Under the pieces are notes generated by a model. It made no database searches. It was not told the origin of the DNA and saw only the letters and a program-made list of their open reading frames with translations. The position numbers and the translations under genes are program-made. From Trametopsis cervina (Eukaryota; Basidiomycota; Agaricomycetes; Polyporales; Irpicaceae), in contig MU278358.1 of assembly GCA_022385755.1 (NCBI GenBank), positions 511,133 to 575,132 on the forward strand: a stretch of 64,000 nucleotides of DNA, in the 5' to 3' direction. Positions 1 through 11,494 of the stretch are shown here, in pieces; position 1 is the stretch's first letter; the number at the start of each line of letters is the position of its first letter.

Positions 1-947
1 CCGCCTGTTGCTCAGGAGTGGGCAACGGAGTACGATATACACTCTGTGCGATCGCTTTGTTGAATAATCCTGCGGTCTGTGGTGCGACGAGGTGCAGTTC
101 GACGGACGAGCCCCCCGCGCTTTGCCCGTTTATAGTCACTTGGGAAGGGTCTCCGCCGAAGGCAGCAATATGGTTTTGCACCCAACGGAGCGCCTCAATT
201 TGGTCCAGAAGCCCAACGTTCAGATCGCCCAGTTCTGGTCGCGTCGCAAATGCCGGATGCGCCAGGAAACCGAACGAGTCCAGTCTGTAGTAGACAGAAA
301 CCACCAGAACTTCAGGTACTTGCTGGATCCAATCATCGAAGGGCCAGTTAGCTGGGTTGCCATACACATACGCTGTGATTCGGTAGTATTGAGCCTAGAG
401 AATGCAGGACTGGCTGCGAAACTTATACCTCCTCCATGGATATACACCAGTACAGGTACTGAAGAAATATGGATCAATATGCGGGGCGAGAAAATTTTGG
501 GAACTGACAGTTATGACCTGGTTTGGCCGACAGAGGTGCATAAATATTCACTTTGAGACAATCTTCAGCGCCGGCACCTCCAGCATCACCTCCTGCATGT
601 TATCATCAGGGTTTGAGACATAAGAATCGATACTGCTACGTACCACCAGTGGTGCCCTGAATACAAAAATCGGGATAAGAAGTTGCGTCCACAAGTTGTC
701 CCTTATGCTGTGCCGCAACCCGTCCGGTGTTCAACGGTAGGGGAGCGCGCCAACGACGATCGCCTACTGGCGGTTCGGCATACGGGACACCGAGGTAGGC
801 TACAGTGTTGGGGCGTGAAATATTGCCTCGATACTTGACATAACCGAGGTCAATAACAGCCAAGGTGTTAGCTGTCACAGTCGCCAGACATAGGACAGAG
901 AGGAAGCTAGTATACAGCAAGATTCGAGCAAGAATCCCATATGCCAT
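1..947 (-). CDS. Secreted type-B carboxylesterase/lipase (5' part, runs off left edge)
   Basis: Alpha/beta-hydrolase of the carboxylesterase type-B family, likely secreted and acting on esters. The start at 947 is followed by a hydrophobic signal peptide (residues about 1-27, beginning MAYGILARILLY). The spliced protein then shows YLGVPYAEPPVGDRRW, the VYIHGGG oxyanion-hole motif (about 440), the block VVSVYYRLDSFGFLAHP, DQIEALRWVQNHIAAFGGDP, and the nucleophile elbow GQSAGGSS (about 130-150). At least three introns interrupt it: one begins just after 651, one lies on the C-terminal side of AKPG, and one ends near 398. The catalytic Glu and His and the C-terminal half lie beyond base 1. It is divergent from ORC3, with about 600 bases between starts. 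The family is clear; the substrate is not. Confidence 0.88.
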
Positions 948-1550
948 GGCGATCCTATGGACTACAACTGAGGTGTTCAAGTTCATCAGCATGAGCGAAC
1001 GACTATAAATACTGATAAACCAACCTTCGGTGATATTGCTCTTGTGTCTCTTCAAAGTCATATCAGAAGCACAATGCCCACGAGGAGAACAGCTGGGCAG
1101 AGAAGCAGGTATTGGCCGTACGTAACTCACACGATTGGAGAGGCGTAGACCTGGTGATCTCCAACCTGTGACACCTCTTCTTACCTATGCGAGGATAGTT
1201 TCTCCGTGCGGGACCGTCAACGTCTACTGCCGCCAGCATCAATGGGGGTCGGAACAATGAGTGAGCATGAGGATGGCGACCTCAGCAGGCATGAAGATAA
1301 ATTATATAGCACGCGATACTCGCAAGTAACAGTAATGTGCTCTGGTGTCAGTGTAGAGTGGCCAGCCGGTTGGCCAACGGCCTTTGTTGCGCATTATTGT
1401 TGTTGAGACACTGAGCATGTATTCGTCACTGGCCACTGGGAAAAGATTTTCACATCATCACCGCAGTATCGGGAGATACGAACGACAGCGATCTGCGTTG
1501 GTGAATGTAGAGAGCAAGAGAACAGGCGGCTGATCTTGCGAACGCGCGAG
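948..1550. other. Intergenic, divergent promoter region
   Basis: About 600 bases between the carboxylesterase and ORC3 start codons, so it should hold both promoters. The only pattern seen is a small TGGCCA-rich palindromic cluster near 1360-1382. No gene is supported. Confidence 0.5.
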
Positions 1551-4500
1551 ATGTCTCCGACTTCCGACCTCGATGACCCTACCAAAGTACGCCGTCTATC
1601 CCTGCGCACGATATTCAGCGACTCATACGGTGTATTGACAGACCTGTATCTATCTTCCCAAACGTTCTGTGACCACTGGTATGTCCCCCGTCACGTCCTC
1701 GAATGGAATGCGCAAGGCTCATATGGACCGGCCCCAGCAAACAAAGTCACTGCATCATCCTCGAAAGGACCCGCCTTCCTGAACGATGACGAATATGGAG
1801 TGCAGTTAGAGGCATATGAGAGAGCATGGTCGAAGTGTTTAGAACGCGTCCAGGTGTGCTCATTGGCATCTGCCATTCCCGTTAGAGTGCTCACAAGCTC
1901 TCTCATGATTCACAGACAATTGCACACGCGCTACAAAGTCCAGTCGTTGCTGCAATCAGAACCAGTATCGACGACGCGTATTCCAAAGATGTTCTACCTG
2001 GCCTCCCATTCGTCGAGTTGCCGGTCATTGCCGTATCAGGTATGCTGTTTCACGTCTTCGAGAGGTGCCGTTTTGACGCGTCTTTAGCACCTGGCGGAAG
2101 CCATTCAGTAATCGCGGACGTAGTTGCCAATTTGGAGGCTCGCAATGCCCCTTCCACGCACAAAGCATCTCGGAAGACGCGTAGTAAAGGCAAAAGTAGA
2201 GTAGTAGAAGAGGATGAGGGGGAGGACGTTGCAGGCACAGCACGCTCATCTTTAGTGGCCCATGTGTACCCCGAGGATTGTACGAATGTTGCTAGCACTA
2301 TGAAGGCCATCATCATTGGATTGGTAGACCGCCAGGAAGAAGACGAAGAAGAAGAAGAAGAAGCAGAAGAAGGAAAGGAACTCGATGTACGATGTGAGTG
2401 TTCCACTCATCTCTGTCTGCACGACGATCGTTAAGGTCATATAGTGCCCGAAGCTATGAAACGGAAGCCCACAACGTCTCTCGCTAGTTTCGATATCAAC
2501 CTACTGAAAGTATGGTATAAAGCTTTGACCAAATTGAATGGTAAGCCGAATATTTGTCCTCTTTTGAGGGGGTAACGAATCAATGGTAGCAGATACAGCT
2601 CCGCAATTGGTCGTAGTTCTCCATGAATTCGAACAATTAGACCCCAGTGTGATACAAGACGTATTCTATATTTGCAAGTACGTTAGTAGAGTGCTATTGC
2701 TTGTGAGCCTCAGGCTAAACACGACGGAAAATGCAGCAAAAGTATACCACAGCTACCGCTTATCTTCCTCCTCGATTCTTCGGCCCCGTCCACCATGGCA
2801 TATTTACACGCAGCATACACCCGCGCCACGATAGCCTTGTTACGCGTCAGAATACACAGCGCGCCCTCCGGAGTTGACTTGATCAATACTGTTATTGATG
2901 GGGTAAGTTGTCTTGCGATTGATGAGCGTATTTGAATATAACCTGCAGCTTTCGCAGACCTTCTTCAACCCGGATTTTGAACCTGACATCATGTTAGGCC
3001 CTGCTGTCCTCGACTTCCTCGGGGAATTCTCTGCGCGTCATACGAACTCTATCGATGCAGCATTGACGATCCTGCAGGTACTGTGTACATATATGCGCTT
3101 CAACGATTGTATGACTGACAGCGTCCGTTACAGCTTGCTCACATGAAGCACTTCGAGGAGCTCTTGACATGTCTTGTCCCAGGGTTCCCTTCTGCACCTG
3201 AATTGCGAGAAGCAGCAACAAGACTACGACAAACATCATCGTTCACTCTAGTTGACTCCCTTCTCACACGTCTTTGGAGCGAAAGCACACCGGACGAACG
3301 ATACTCGTCAACCTATGAAGTACCGCAATACCTTGAAGGTGTAGACTGGAGCAACCCATCCGTAGAGACTCTGTTGTCCCTGGTTGAATCTGCCCGCCAG
3401 GACTTCCGGTACCGTGCGACACACATGCGGCTAGGATATCAGCTTGTGAAAACGGTGCAGAGGTTCATGCGCTCACATAATTACAAGACTTCCACTTCCG
3501 TGACTGGGCAGGAAGATTCCGAGCTGTCGTTTATGAGTCGAGCCGTGCGTGGTAGAGTATCCAGAGACATAAAACATCTTGCTCTCATGATCAGGTACGA
3601 TGCTCTTGCAGTCCATGGAAGGTTTGCATATACTGACTGAGACGTTCTTGCCAGAAAACTCCCCAGTTCTCTACTCGATGCTCTCCTAGGCGATGCGTAC
3701 TCGCTATTCTTCCGCCTTCAATCTACAGAACTACGGCAAGAGCAAACAGCCGCCAGAGACTTTCTCGTGCGCGCGAGGGATAGTGTACGAAAGGAGGCGG
3801 CAAGTGAAGGGCCTGATGTTGTCAAGAAAGCTTCTGCGGAGGCCCCGGGTGTCTCTGAATGGTTCTCCACATATGTCGAGTAAGTTTTGTCGCGGCTCTC
3901 CCTCCTTTACGGTTTGATCTGAGTTTATATTCGCACAGACAGCATCTGGTAAGACTTGACCAGTCACCCTTGTGGGAACTGTGGAACACGGGAAATACGC
4001 CGTTCCCTTCTGAAGTGAGTGTGAGCAGATTCGCAGCTGGAGGTGTCATTCACGCCGCCATTTAGCTTATCAATCCTGCTCCTCGAGCGGCCGTCGTCAA
4101 CGCTCTGTTGCACCCTCACGATGTACTGGATGCTCATCGCGAACTGTTCCTTGACGGCGAGTCCTCCGTATCGAAACCAAACCAGGTTCAAAACACAGAA
4201 GAAAGACCGGATTGGGAGTTACCAGACACCAGTATCTTGTTCCGAAGATACATGGAAGCGGGGAAGCTGATCAACGTGTACGACCTGTACGAATCGTTCG
4301 CCGCTGCGTTAGATGCTCAGAAGGAACATACAGAGAAGGTGCAATCTGAGCAGAAGAATAGCCCCGCGAAAGGCAAAGAGAAAAAGAGGGCAGTCGAAGT
4401 CGAAGAGGAGGCGGAGAATGAAGAGGAGAGGTGGGGTGTGGAGGTTCACGCGCGGTTCATTCGGGCGTTCCACGAGCTGGACTACATGGGCTTCATCAAG

Positions 4501-4557
4501 CACACAGGGAGGAAGGCTGACCATGTCTTCAGGACAGTTTACGACATTCCAGACTAG
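1551..4557 (+). CDS. ORC3: Origin recognition complex subunit 3
   Basis: Subunit of the six-protein complex that marks replication origins and loads MCM in the nucleus. The spliced reading begins MSPTSDLDDPTK, continues after an intron with TCIYLPKRSVTT, then EYGVQLEAYERAWSKCLERVQ, TIAHALQSPVVAAI, LPGLPFVELPVIAVS, and HVYPEDCTNVASTMKAIIIG, which parallels the AAA-like core of ORC3. Further exons give QLVVVLHEFEQLDP, LSQTFFNPDFEPD and LAHMKHFEELLTCLVPG. The C-terminal winged-helix region has INVYDLYESF and ARFIRAFHELDYMGFIKHT, followed by RKADHVFR, the usual ORC3 ending. An acidic Glu-rich insert lies near 2335-2370 and a Lys/Glu-rich linker near 4330-4430. About ten short introns are needed. 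The start is the first ATG with a good splice path. The 3' end converges on the molybdopterin-domain gene, 67 bases away. Confidence 0.85.
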
Positions 4558-4624
4558 CCTATTATCAATACAATACGTGCCTTTCAACCACCTCGATGCA
4601 CGGTAATTACATCCTACACTCGTA

Positions 4625-6063
4625 TTATATCGCGCCCTTCTCCTTCTGTTTCACCATCTCCCGCGCCTCTTCGTCGCTGACTAGCCGTCCGTCCAGCTTC
4701 TGCACAACCTCCTGCGCGAGGGCTTTGACAACTTCCTTGTCCTGCCCGATCAACGAGACGTACACTCCGTGCATGAGCAAGGGGTATGAGCCGACACGTA
4801 TGCCATCTCCCTTGGTACGTGCTTGCAGCTCTGTGAGGTATGGTGCGATGGAGGATTCGGGTTGGCTGAGATACGGTCCTTGTCAGTACATGGAAGTGTG
4901 ATATAATGATTTGACTCACGAGGTGAATATCTGTTGTCTGCATGGTCGTTCGTGCGGCGGGGGTAGAGGCAAGAATGGTGTGAGCCCGTCGACCATCTTC
5001 TGGAACAGCCGGGGGATGCCAGGGAATACGCATAGTTTGCCTTCCAGCCTGACCACAGGCTGATGAAATAGGCATTAGATTTGCAATTGGGGATGGGTAA
5101 CGCCACAAGCTCGAACTTACCACCCAGATCTCACTGTTTGTATACAGCACCTCCGCTTGGGCAGGGAACAGCGCCATGCGCTGCCGAGCCTTCCGCTGCT
5201 CTTCAGTCTGCTGGTCTATCTCGGGACGACGTTTGATCATCTCCGCCATTCTGCGTAGAGTTTCTGCATGATGTTCCAGAGGCTGATTGAACGCCTTGGC
5301 GAGGGACTCATACGTGATATCTGTGAAAAGCCGCACGAGGTCATTAGGGAGGGTAGCGAGACCCTGAGGGGGGTGTTGCGTACCGTCGTGTGTCGGTCCA
5401 ATTCCGCCTGACGTGATCACGAAATCATAGTTCTTGACCATTCGTCTGCTGGCCTCAATACTGGCATGGATCGAATTAGACGGTTAGAAGACATGTGAAT
5501 AGTAGAGGGTGCTCACATCTCATCCTCATCGTCCGCAATAACCTCGATACGCTTCCTGCAGTGCCCGCATCAGCTCCGACGACTTGTACCCCGCCATGCC
5601 ATCCCGCAATACTCACAGCTCGACGCCCTGCTCAAAGCAATACCTCGCGAAATAATTCGAGTTCCTATCGAGGGTCTTGCCGTTCAAGATCTCGTCTCTG
5701 AGAAATTCAATACACGGCGTCGCCAGAATGATAGTAACAGGGGCACACGATCGTCATGTCAGTTCTCTCGATTGTCACCGTAAGATTCCAGACGTACCCA
5801 ATAATCAACGCAGCAGCGGTCTTGATGTACTTCCCCTCCCCAAGTGGGTTCTTCGGTACTTCCGACAGAGGGAAGTTGTACGGAGCCGGTGGCTCCTGAC
5901 TTGCAGTAGCGGGTACGGGACCTTCTGTCGTCTGGTTGCTGACTGTGGACATGCTGGCCCGAGGAACGAGGTGAGAGGAGGGTGTGGCTCTTACGCGAGC
6001 GAGGTGTTGCGCAAGAGAGTATAAGCGTGTAGTCGCAATCGCTCGACCGGCTGCTGCTGACAT
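4625..6063 (-). CDS. Molybdopterin-binding (MoCF/CinA-like) domain protein
   Basis: Single-domain protein of the MoaB/Mog/CinA N-terminal fold, also found as the first domain of eukaryotic FAD synthases. The N-terminus (residues 1 to about 38) is rich in Arg, Ala and Ser and without acidic residues, which suggests a mitochondrial presequence; a second Met follows at MSTVSNQ. The core reads KTAAALIIGDEILNGKT, then NSNYFARYCFEQGVEL, and YDFVITSGGIGPTHD joined by an intron to DITYESLAKAF, the signature of this fold. The C-terminal part has VLYTNSEIW, LEGKLCVFPGIPRLFQKM and ends EMVKQKEKGAI. Five or so introns. The substrate in fungi is not established to my knowledge; NMN amidohydrolase activity belongs to a domain that is absent here. 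Confidence 0.8.
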
Positions 6064-6673
6064 CGAACCTGGGATTTGAGTTCCAGAGCCTCGAGTCCGG
6101 GTCAGGTGGCAGGGCTATTCGCGCGTATATAATGCGTCAGAATGAGGTGTCTCTCAGGCAGACGATGCCTCGCTCGTGTAGACCGTCGAGCCTTGTTAGG
6201 CGAAATCCGTACGAGTTTTGTGAGCTGGCATGGGAATGCCATGGAGCAGCGGGAGTCCGAACGTCCCCACAAGATCGACCTATGCGAAGTCTATTGAGCA
6301 GACTTACAGTTGGCTATTCAAATGATCTCATCATCAGACGACAAATTTATGGAAATGTACAACACAGTTGCAGCATAAGCCGAGTGCATGTATTAAGGAA
6401 TGTAAACTAAGGGCCAGTCGGTCGATACATGTCACATCGTAAGGTCGTGAGCCGCAGCATGCGTGTTCTAATGCCACTTACGCGTACAAGGTCTTACGAG
6501 TTGAGATGACTATAGGTTGGATGATACCATAAACCCTCTGAGAAATCCCACAACCGAGACCAATAGAAACCAAAACACAAATAGACGAAAAGATAAGACT
6601 GAAGTGATCTAAGCACCAATCAGGACTGAACGTAGGGCGATAAAAAAAGAATTCCATCAATTGACAACACGGC
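6064..6673. other. Intergenic
   Basis: About 600 bases between the molybdopterin-domain gene start and the 3' end of the GPI-protein gene. Short open frames only; no coding signal or repeat seen. Confidence 0.45.
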
Positions 6674-7559
6674 CTACAGCATCATAGCACCGAGCACGGA
6701 GGCGACAACAGCAACCAGGCTTGTGCCGGCGAACAGACCGCTGGCAGCGTTGTTCTGGGAAGCACCGGTAGGCTTAGCCGAAGAAGATGAAGAGTGACCG
6801 GAAGAGGCGGCAGAGGGCGAGCTTGAGTGGGAAGCAGCGCTGCTGGGAGTGACAGAGGCTCCAGCGGAAGAGCTCGGGGCGGCCACCGGGGGAGCGGTAC
6901 CAGAAGCGCTGTCGGCGATAGACTGGATCGTGGAGTTGAAAGTACCAGTCATGCCGCTCAAACTTAAGAAAATAGTCAGAAGAAACAAACATGATTCGAA
7001 TGTATATAGGCTTACGCGAACTTGGCGGAGAAAGCCTCGCAAGGGAAACCGCTAGCATCTTTGCATGTGTTGGACGTGAATCGGATGAAGCTAGATTCAA
7101 GCGAGAAAATGAACGTTAACCATGACCGGTAGGTATGGTGCGATGAGACATACTATTCGTTGAGGTTGGGTCCGACAGCCGGGTTGGGTGTGAATGCAAT
7201 GCTGGTAAGAGTTGCAATTGCGACGTTGTCGGCAATCCTTTGCACCTCGGCCTGATTGGGAGCGGTAACAACTTAGTAAATGAGACAGACGGGATACGGA
7301 AAAGGCGCACCTCGACAGTCGTTCCACCAACGAAAATACCGACCGAACAGTCTCCGAAGTCAGTTGCGGTAGGAGGAGAACCATTGTCGGACCACTGGAT
7401 AGTCTGTTGTTGGCCAGCTGGCCAGACCGTGGAGGCGACGGGAGCAGTCATCTGAATCGCTCGTTAGAGTGCGCTCACAGATAAGTAAGTTCGACGTACA
7501 GCGGGAACGGCGACGGCGGAGGAAGCCAGGGCGGCGACGGCGAAAATAGCGGAAAGCAT
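6674..7559 (-). CDS. GPI-anchored Ser/Thr-rich surface protein (Kre9/Knh1-like N-terminal domain)
   Basis: Predicted extracellular, cell-surface protein. It starts MLSAIFAVAALASSAVAVPA, a clean signal peptide; an upstream in-frame region is not needed. The next exon, TAPVASTVWPAGQQQTIQW, has the start and beta-sandwich pattern of the Ser-Thr-rich GPI-anchored family related to Kre9/Knh1. It continues DFGDCSVGIFVG, then VQRIADNVAIATL, and FIRFTSNTCKDASGFPCEAF with paired cysteines. The C-terminal third is almost all Ser, Ala, Pro and Thr, followed by the hydrophobic tail GTSLVAVVASVLGAMML expected of a GPI signal. Four introns. A TATA box lies about 120 bases upstream. The role in the wall is inferred from the family only. 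Confidence 0.82.
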
Positions 7560-7681
7560 TGTTATAGAGTTTGGGTGTTTAGAGAAACGAATGTGCTGGT
7601 TAGAGAGCGGAAGTGCGCTTGTGAGCGACGAGGTCGTTGACGACGAGGTTGGTTGGAGGGACGAAAACAAGGTCGGTTGAG

Positions 7682-7688
7682 TTATATA
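7682..7688 (-). promoter_or_regulatory. TATA box of the GPI-protein gene
   Basis: Reads TATATAA on the minus strand, about 123 bases upstream of the start codon at 7559, a normal distance in fungi. Position and sequence only. Confidence 0.5.
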
Positions 7689-8113
7689 TGCTGATCAAGC
7701 GGAGTCTCATTTCCTGATGTGCCTGAGACGGAGCGCGTTGACCAACTGGCCCGCTCCGGAACCGACGCAGTACTCATTCGCAAGCCGATATCGACTTGTA
7801 AGCTTGAATCTTGCTCACACGGAAAGAGATGAACGATATTTGAACAGTTGGAAGATAGTGGGTTTACTTGGACTATCGGTACTACTGAACGATGGCCACA
7901 AAAAGGATCCTCTACACTCTTTCCGATCGTCGCGTGGTTGACGGAGCAGCAAATATAGATGTCCATCAGCCTACTTGGATGGAAAAGTGTGTCAGATCGC
8001 GTTAAGGATTGTACACAAACACTACAGTATCGAGCCAAACATAGCGTATCACTCTGATTTCCTTCAATTCATAACCCGCAGAGCTATTTTTGTTGGCCGA
8101 TCGAAGCTGCGCA
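7689..8113. other. Intergenic
   Basis: About 425 bases upstream of the GPI-protein promoter and downstream of the Ser/Pro-rich gene. A 118-codon minus frame here has no recognisable features and is taken as chance. Confidence 0.45.
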
Positions 8114-9082
8114 TCAGAACATGCGCGACGCCGGGAAACGCACGGTTCGCAGGAAGTCGCCTAGAGTGCTCAGCAACGCCTTGGCTGAATGGTGGTGACG
8201 GGCGGGGTCTTGCGGGACGCCTCTGGCTGTCGGGAAATGGGTCGAGCGCGCCATCTCAGCCAAAATAGCCAAGGTGAGTTCCTCCTCAAAAGAGACCGGG
8301 GCCTGCTTGGCATGATGCTCAGGTAAACCACCACGATGATAAAGCGTGCGTAAGTTGTCGTTGCCAGTCGACCGACGTAATTTCGGCTGTTGTCTTTGCT
8401 CAGGAGTGCGAGGTGGTGTGGCTACTCCGAGCATTGACACATCGTCGTCCAAGTTCATGGGCACAGCAATTCCCTCCAAAGAGGACCGTCTGTCCGCTAT
8501 TACTGATGGCAGACGCTCTGTTGGATGCGACGTGCTGTTGGACAGATTCCGTAATCTTGCGGCATGTTTCGGGGTCCAGAACAGCAGGGAGTCGACAGAC
8601 GTGTCAGCAACACGGTGATGGTGGTGGCCTAGATCCAGTAAGGGAGGCAGAGATCTCAATGTGTTCGCTTGTACGGCCTTGGGCGAGACGCTTGGCGGCG
8701 TGCAAGGAAACTTGGAAGCTTTGGGAGAGACCGGACCCGGTGTGTTCGTCAAAGTTTCTTCGTCCACCCACGACGGAACCGGAGAGCCAACATCATCCAT
8801 GGCTGGGGACATTGCGCCGTTCTTGCTGGGAGTCGTAGGCAGCACGTCGTACTCGACAGTCTGGTGATCGCCATGTTGCGAACTTGAGTAGCCCTTTGCC
8901 ATCATGCGGACAACAGGTCGGTGCTTCTCATTGTTCAGATGCACAGTACAAGTTTTCACAGAAGAAACAGATGGTGAAGGCGAAAATGATTGACTAGTGT
9001 GTGTCGTAGGAGCAGTGTACCATAGATGGGAGGGATGTTGAGATAGAAGACCAGGAAGTTGGTAACGAGCGTAGATGGACAT
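8114..9082 (-). CDS. Unrecognised Ser/Pro-rich protein
   Basis: An uninterrupted 322-codon frame whose product I do not recognise. It is largely disordered in composition, with many S/T-P sites (TPGPVSPK, PPSVSPK, TPPRTPEQRQ) of the kind phosphorylated by CDKs or MAP kinases. One more ordered stretch reads SLLFWTPKHAARLRNLS and another, near the C-terminus, FEEELTLAILAEMARS. A His run (LGHHHHR) is central. An alternative start at 8902 (MAKGYSSSQHGD) has a better context than the first ATG, so the first 60 residues may be leader. It is divergent from SYF2, with 326 bases between starts. No domain can be named; a regulatory protein of basidiomycetes is a guess. Confidence 0.6.
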   Translation of the reverse strand: MSIYARYQLPGLLSQHPSHLWYTAPTTHTSQSFSPSPSVSSVKTCTVHLNNEKHRPVVRMMAKGYSSSQHGDHQTVEYDVLPTTPSKNGAMSPAMDDVGSPVPSWVDEETLTNTPGPVSPKASKFPCTPPSVSPKAVQANTLRSLPPLLDLGHHHHRVADTSVDSLLFWTPKHAARLRNLSNSTSHPTERLPSVIADRRSSLEGIAVPMNLDDDVSMLGVATPPRTPEQRQQPKLRRSTGNDNLRTLYHRGGLPEHHAKQAPVSFEEELTLAILAEMARSTHFPTARGVPQDPARHHHSAKALLSTLGDFLRTVRFPASRMF

Positions 9083-9408
9083 GTTGTCGAAGCAAAGACC
9101 TCAATAATAGTTCAGATGTCAAAGGAGAGTGATTCAGTCGTGAGGACGTGCAGATCGTGAGATTAAAGAGAAGAAAATGGCGGTTGGCCAAGTGTAAGTT
9201 GACTGAGAAAAACAGAACTCGAGCAGCCGTGGACGGATTGCAGGAGCTTACGTAATATAGCCGCTCATCGTCCAACAGCGGTGACTTCAAATGATCTCTT
9301 GCACATTACCATCCACTGTGTCACTGCTCTCCCGTGCTATCCCTTTCGTCTCGTATACATCATACACCGCAAACCAGCTAAAACCTCTGCATAAAGCGTT
9401 CAACTCAA

Positions 9409-10611
9409 ATGAGCAAGGTCGTACAGGCTGCCGGGGAATTCGTAGAGAAGATGACAGACGCGCAGAACGCCCCGTCATTAGACTCTGCGGAAGGGACACC
9501 AGAGGTTGAGGGTGAACGGAAGATGACGATAGAAGAAAGAAAGGCAAAGATGGAGCAGCTACGTACCAGGATGGTAAGCTTCACTAGCACTCATGCGTCT
9601 ATATTCAACTAACAAGTCATCCCTGAATGTCAGCGTACTACTGCGCGAGCGAACCGTGCGGATGTGGTGGAAGAGAGTGTGAAACAGAAGTCAACTGCCA
9701 GGGAGGCCGCGCGACTGGAGCGTCAACGAAAACTGGCCGAGACTCTCCGTCTCAAGGCCGACGCCGAGGAACGAGGCGAGGACATCGAGAGACAGAAGAA
9801 CTGGGAGTACACGATTGAGGAGAACGATGAATGGGAAAAGAAGCTGGCGAGGAAAGCGAGAAGAGCAGAGTTTGAGTTCAACAGTACGTCTTTTTCCCTG
9901 TGAATCTGCCTGCTGGACTATAGCTGAGCTGTGCTGCCGGAAAAGACATGCTGATAGCCTTCCCAACTCTGTGTTGCAGATGATGCGGACGCCGCGCGGA
10001 GGCGATACAAGAAGGACTTGGACAAGATCAAACCCGACCTTGCAGCCTACAATCAGCAGAAGGAGATTGCGTTGGGTCTAGCACCGGGGACGTTGGCAAA
10101 ACAAGGGAGCAGCTCTTCCGCCATAACGGCGTTCAACCCTCATGGCTCTCCGGTACGTACGCTAAACACTTTCCCGAAGGCCCCGTTGTTGATGTATGCC
10201 TTCACAGCTTGTCCCAACAAGTGTAGAGCAACGCCTTGCCGCGGAAAGCCTGTACCGTGACGCGAATAGTCTACTATATGCTGACAATAAGCCAACCGAG
10301 GAGGCCATAGACAGGGTCGTCTCTAAGATGAACGCAGAGTACGTAGCACAACTCATAAGGTCGTCACACTATGCTCATGGGCTCTGCAGCATCGACAAAA
10401 AGAAGAAATTCTCGAGGAAGAGGAACAACGAAGACGAGGGCGACATCACATACATCAACGAACGCAACAAGGTGTTCAACAAGAAGGTATGGCAGCATTG
10501 CGCCTCTAACCAAGCTACACAGACTCATCGGTCTCCTCACAGATCGCACGTTATTACGACAAATACACTACGGAAATCCGGGCCAGCTTCGAAAGAGGGA
10601 CTGCTCTATAA
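9409..10611 (+). CDS. SYF2: Pre-mRNA-splicing factor SYF2
   Basis: Component of the Prp19-associated (NTC) part of the spliceosome, nuclear. The protein starts MSKVVQAAGEFVEKM and is mostly charged helix: MTIEERKAKMEQLRTRM, ARLERQRKLAETLRLKAD, RQKNWEYTIEENDEWEKK. The SYF2 core follows as RRYKKDLDKIKPDLAAYN, then LYRDANSLLYADNKPTEEA, IDRVVSKMNAE and DKKKKFSRKRNNEDEGDIT. It ends with YINERNKVFNKK joined across an intron to IARYYDKYTTEIRASFERGT, the invariant family ending. Four introns or more, all short. The start is the first ATG in frame. An ordinary, complete member of the family. Confidence 0.92.
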
Positions 10612-11494
10612 TTGGTTCATTTTATTCAGAGTTCTACATGTGTATCTATTCCAGTACTTGTACTACTATCATATGACCGGCTAGTTGACACGGACCTGAC
10701 ACTGAGCCTGAAGAACATGCTCTGGACAGGGTGTTGAGCATCCGTGGCTTCCAGCCTTTCATGCCTTGACAGAGATATTCGACCAAGGCGTGATACCATC
10801 CACCGTGACTGGTATAGTCTAGTCAATACCTGGTGGAGTAAGAGAGGTCAGTAAGGGATTGGTGAAAGGGGTACGAAACGAAGATGTGAAAGGAGGATTC
10901 AGTATTGCAGAATATAGTCAGCAAGTGGACAAGTCCATAAGACTGTTGAGCTTGATAATGTGTTTTCTATTCATCATTTGCTCCTCGAGCAAGGGGGTCC
11001 ATGATATCAATGAAAGAAATGCTCACCTCTTTGTACATTGTCCATGGCCGTTCCAGTCCAAGGGACGTCGCTCGCCGCCGTACCATGAACGACCGCGGCG
11101 GGAAGAAAATTTATAGATAAACGCTCGAGCTCCGCTTTGAATCTTCGAACACCGACCCAGAGTATCACATACCGCAGACATTTCGCGAAAGGTAAAACCA
11201 CAAATAGTAGCAAAATCGAGGCGTTCACCGAATACTAGTACACTATGCTCCTTTCCCAAACACTCGACACCGTAAACATCAAGCTGTGGTCATAGCAATG
11301 ACTTGACTAGTAATCACGCTGCCAGTCCAGCAAATCACTCCCGAAATATCCACTGAGCCTCATCTGAGAGCCTCCGGATATTTGTCCTGAGGCTGATCAT
11401 GCCCGTGTGTGTGCTCCTGTAGGGGAGAGCATAGACGCAAATGTCTTCCAATCAGGTAGAAGTCGCGGCGAAGAGATCCAGTGTCTCCGGTGCT
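10612..11494. other. Intergenic between convergent SYF2 and UPF3
   Basis: About 880 bases at the tail ends of two convergent genes. Several 60-85 codon frames exist on both strands, none with a recognisable domain or convincing splice partners. Probably 3' UTRs. Confidence 0.4.
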
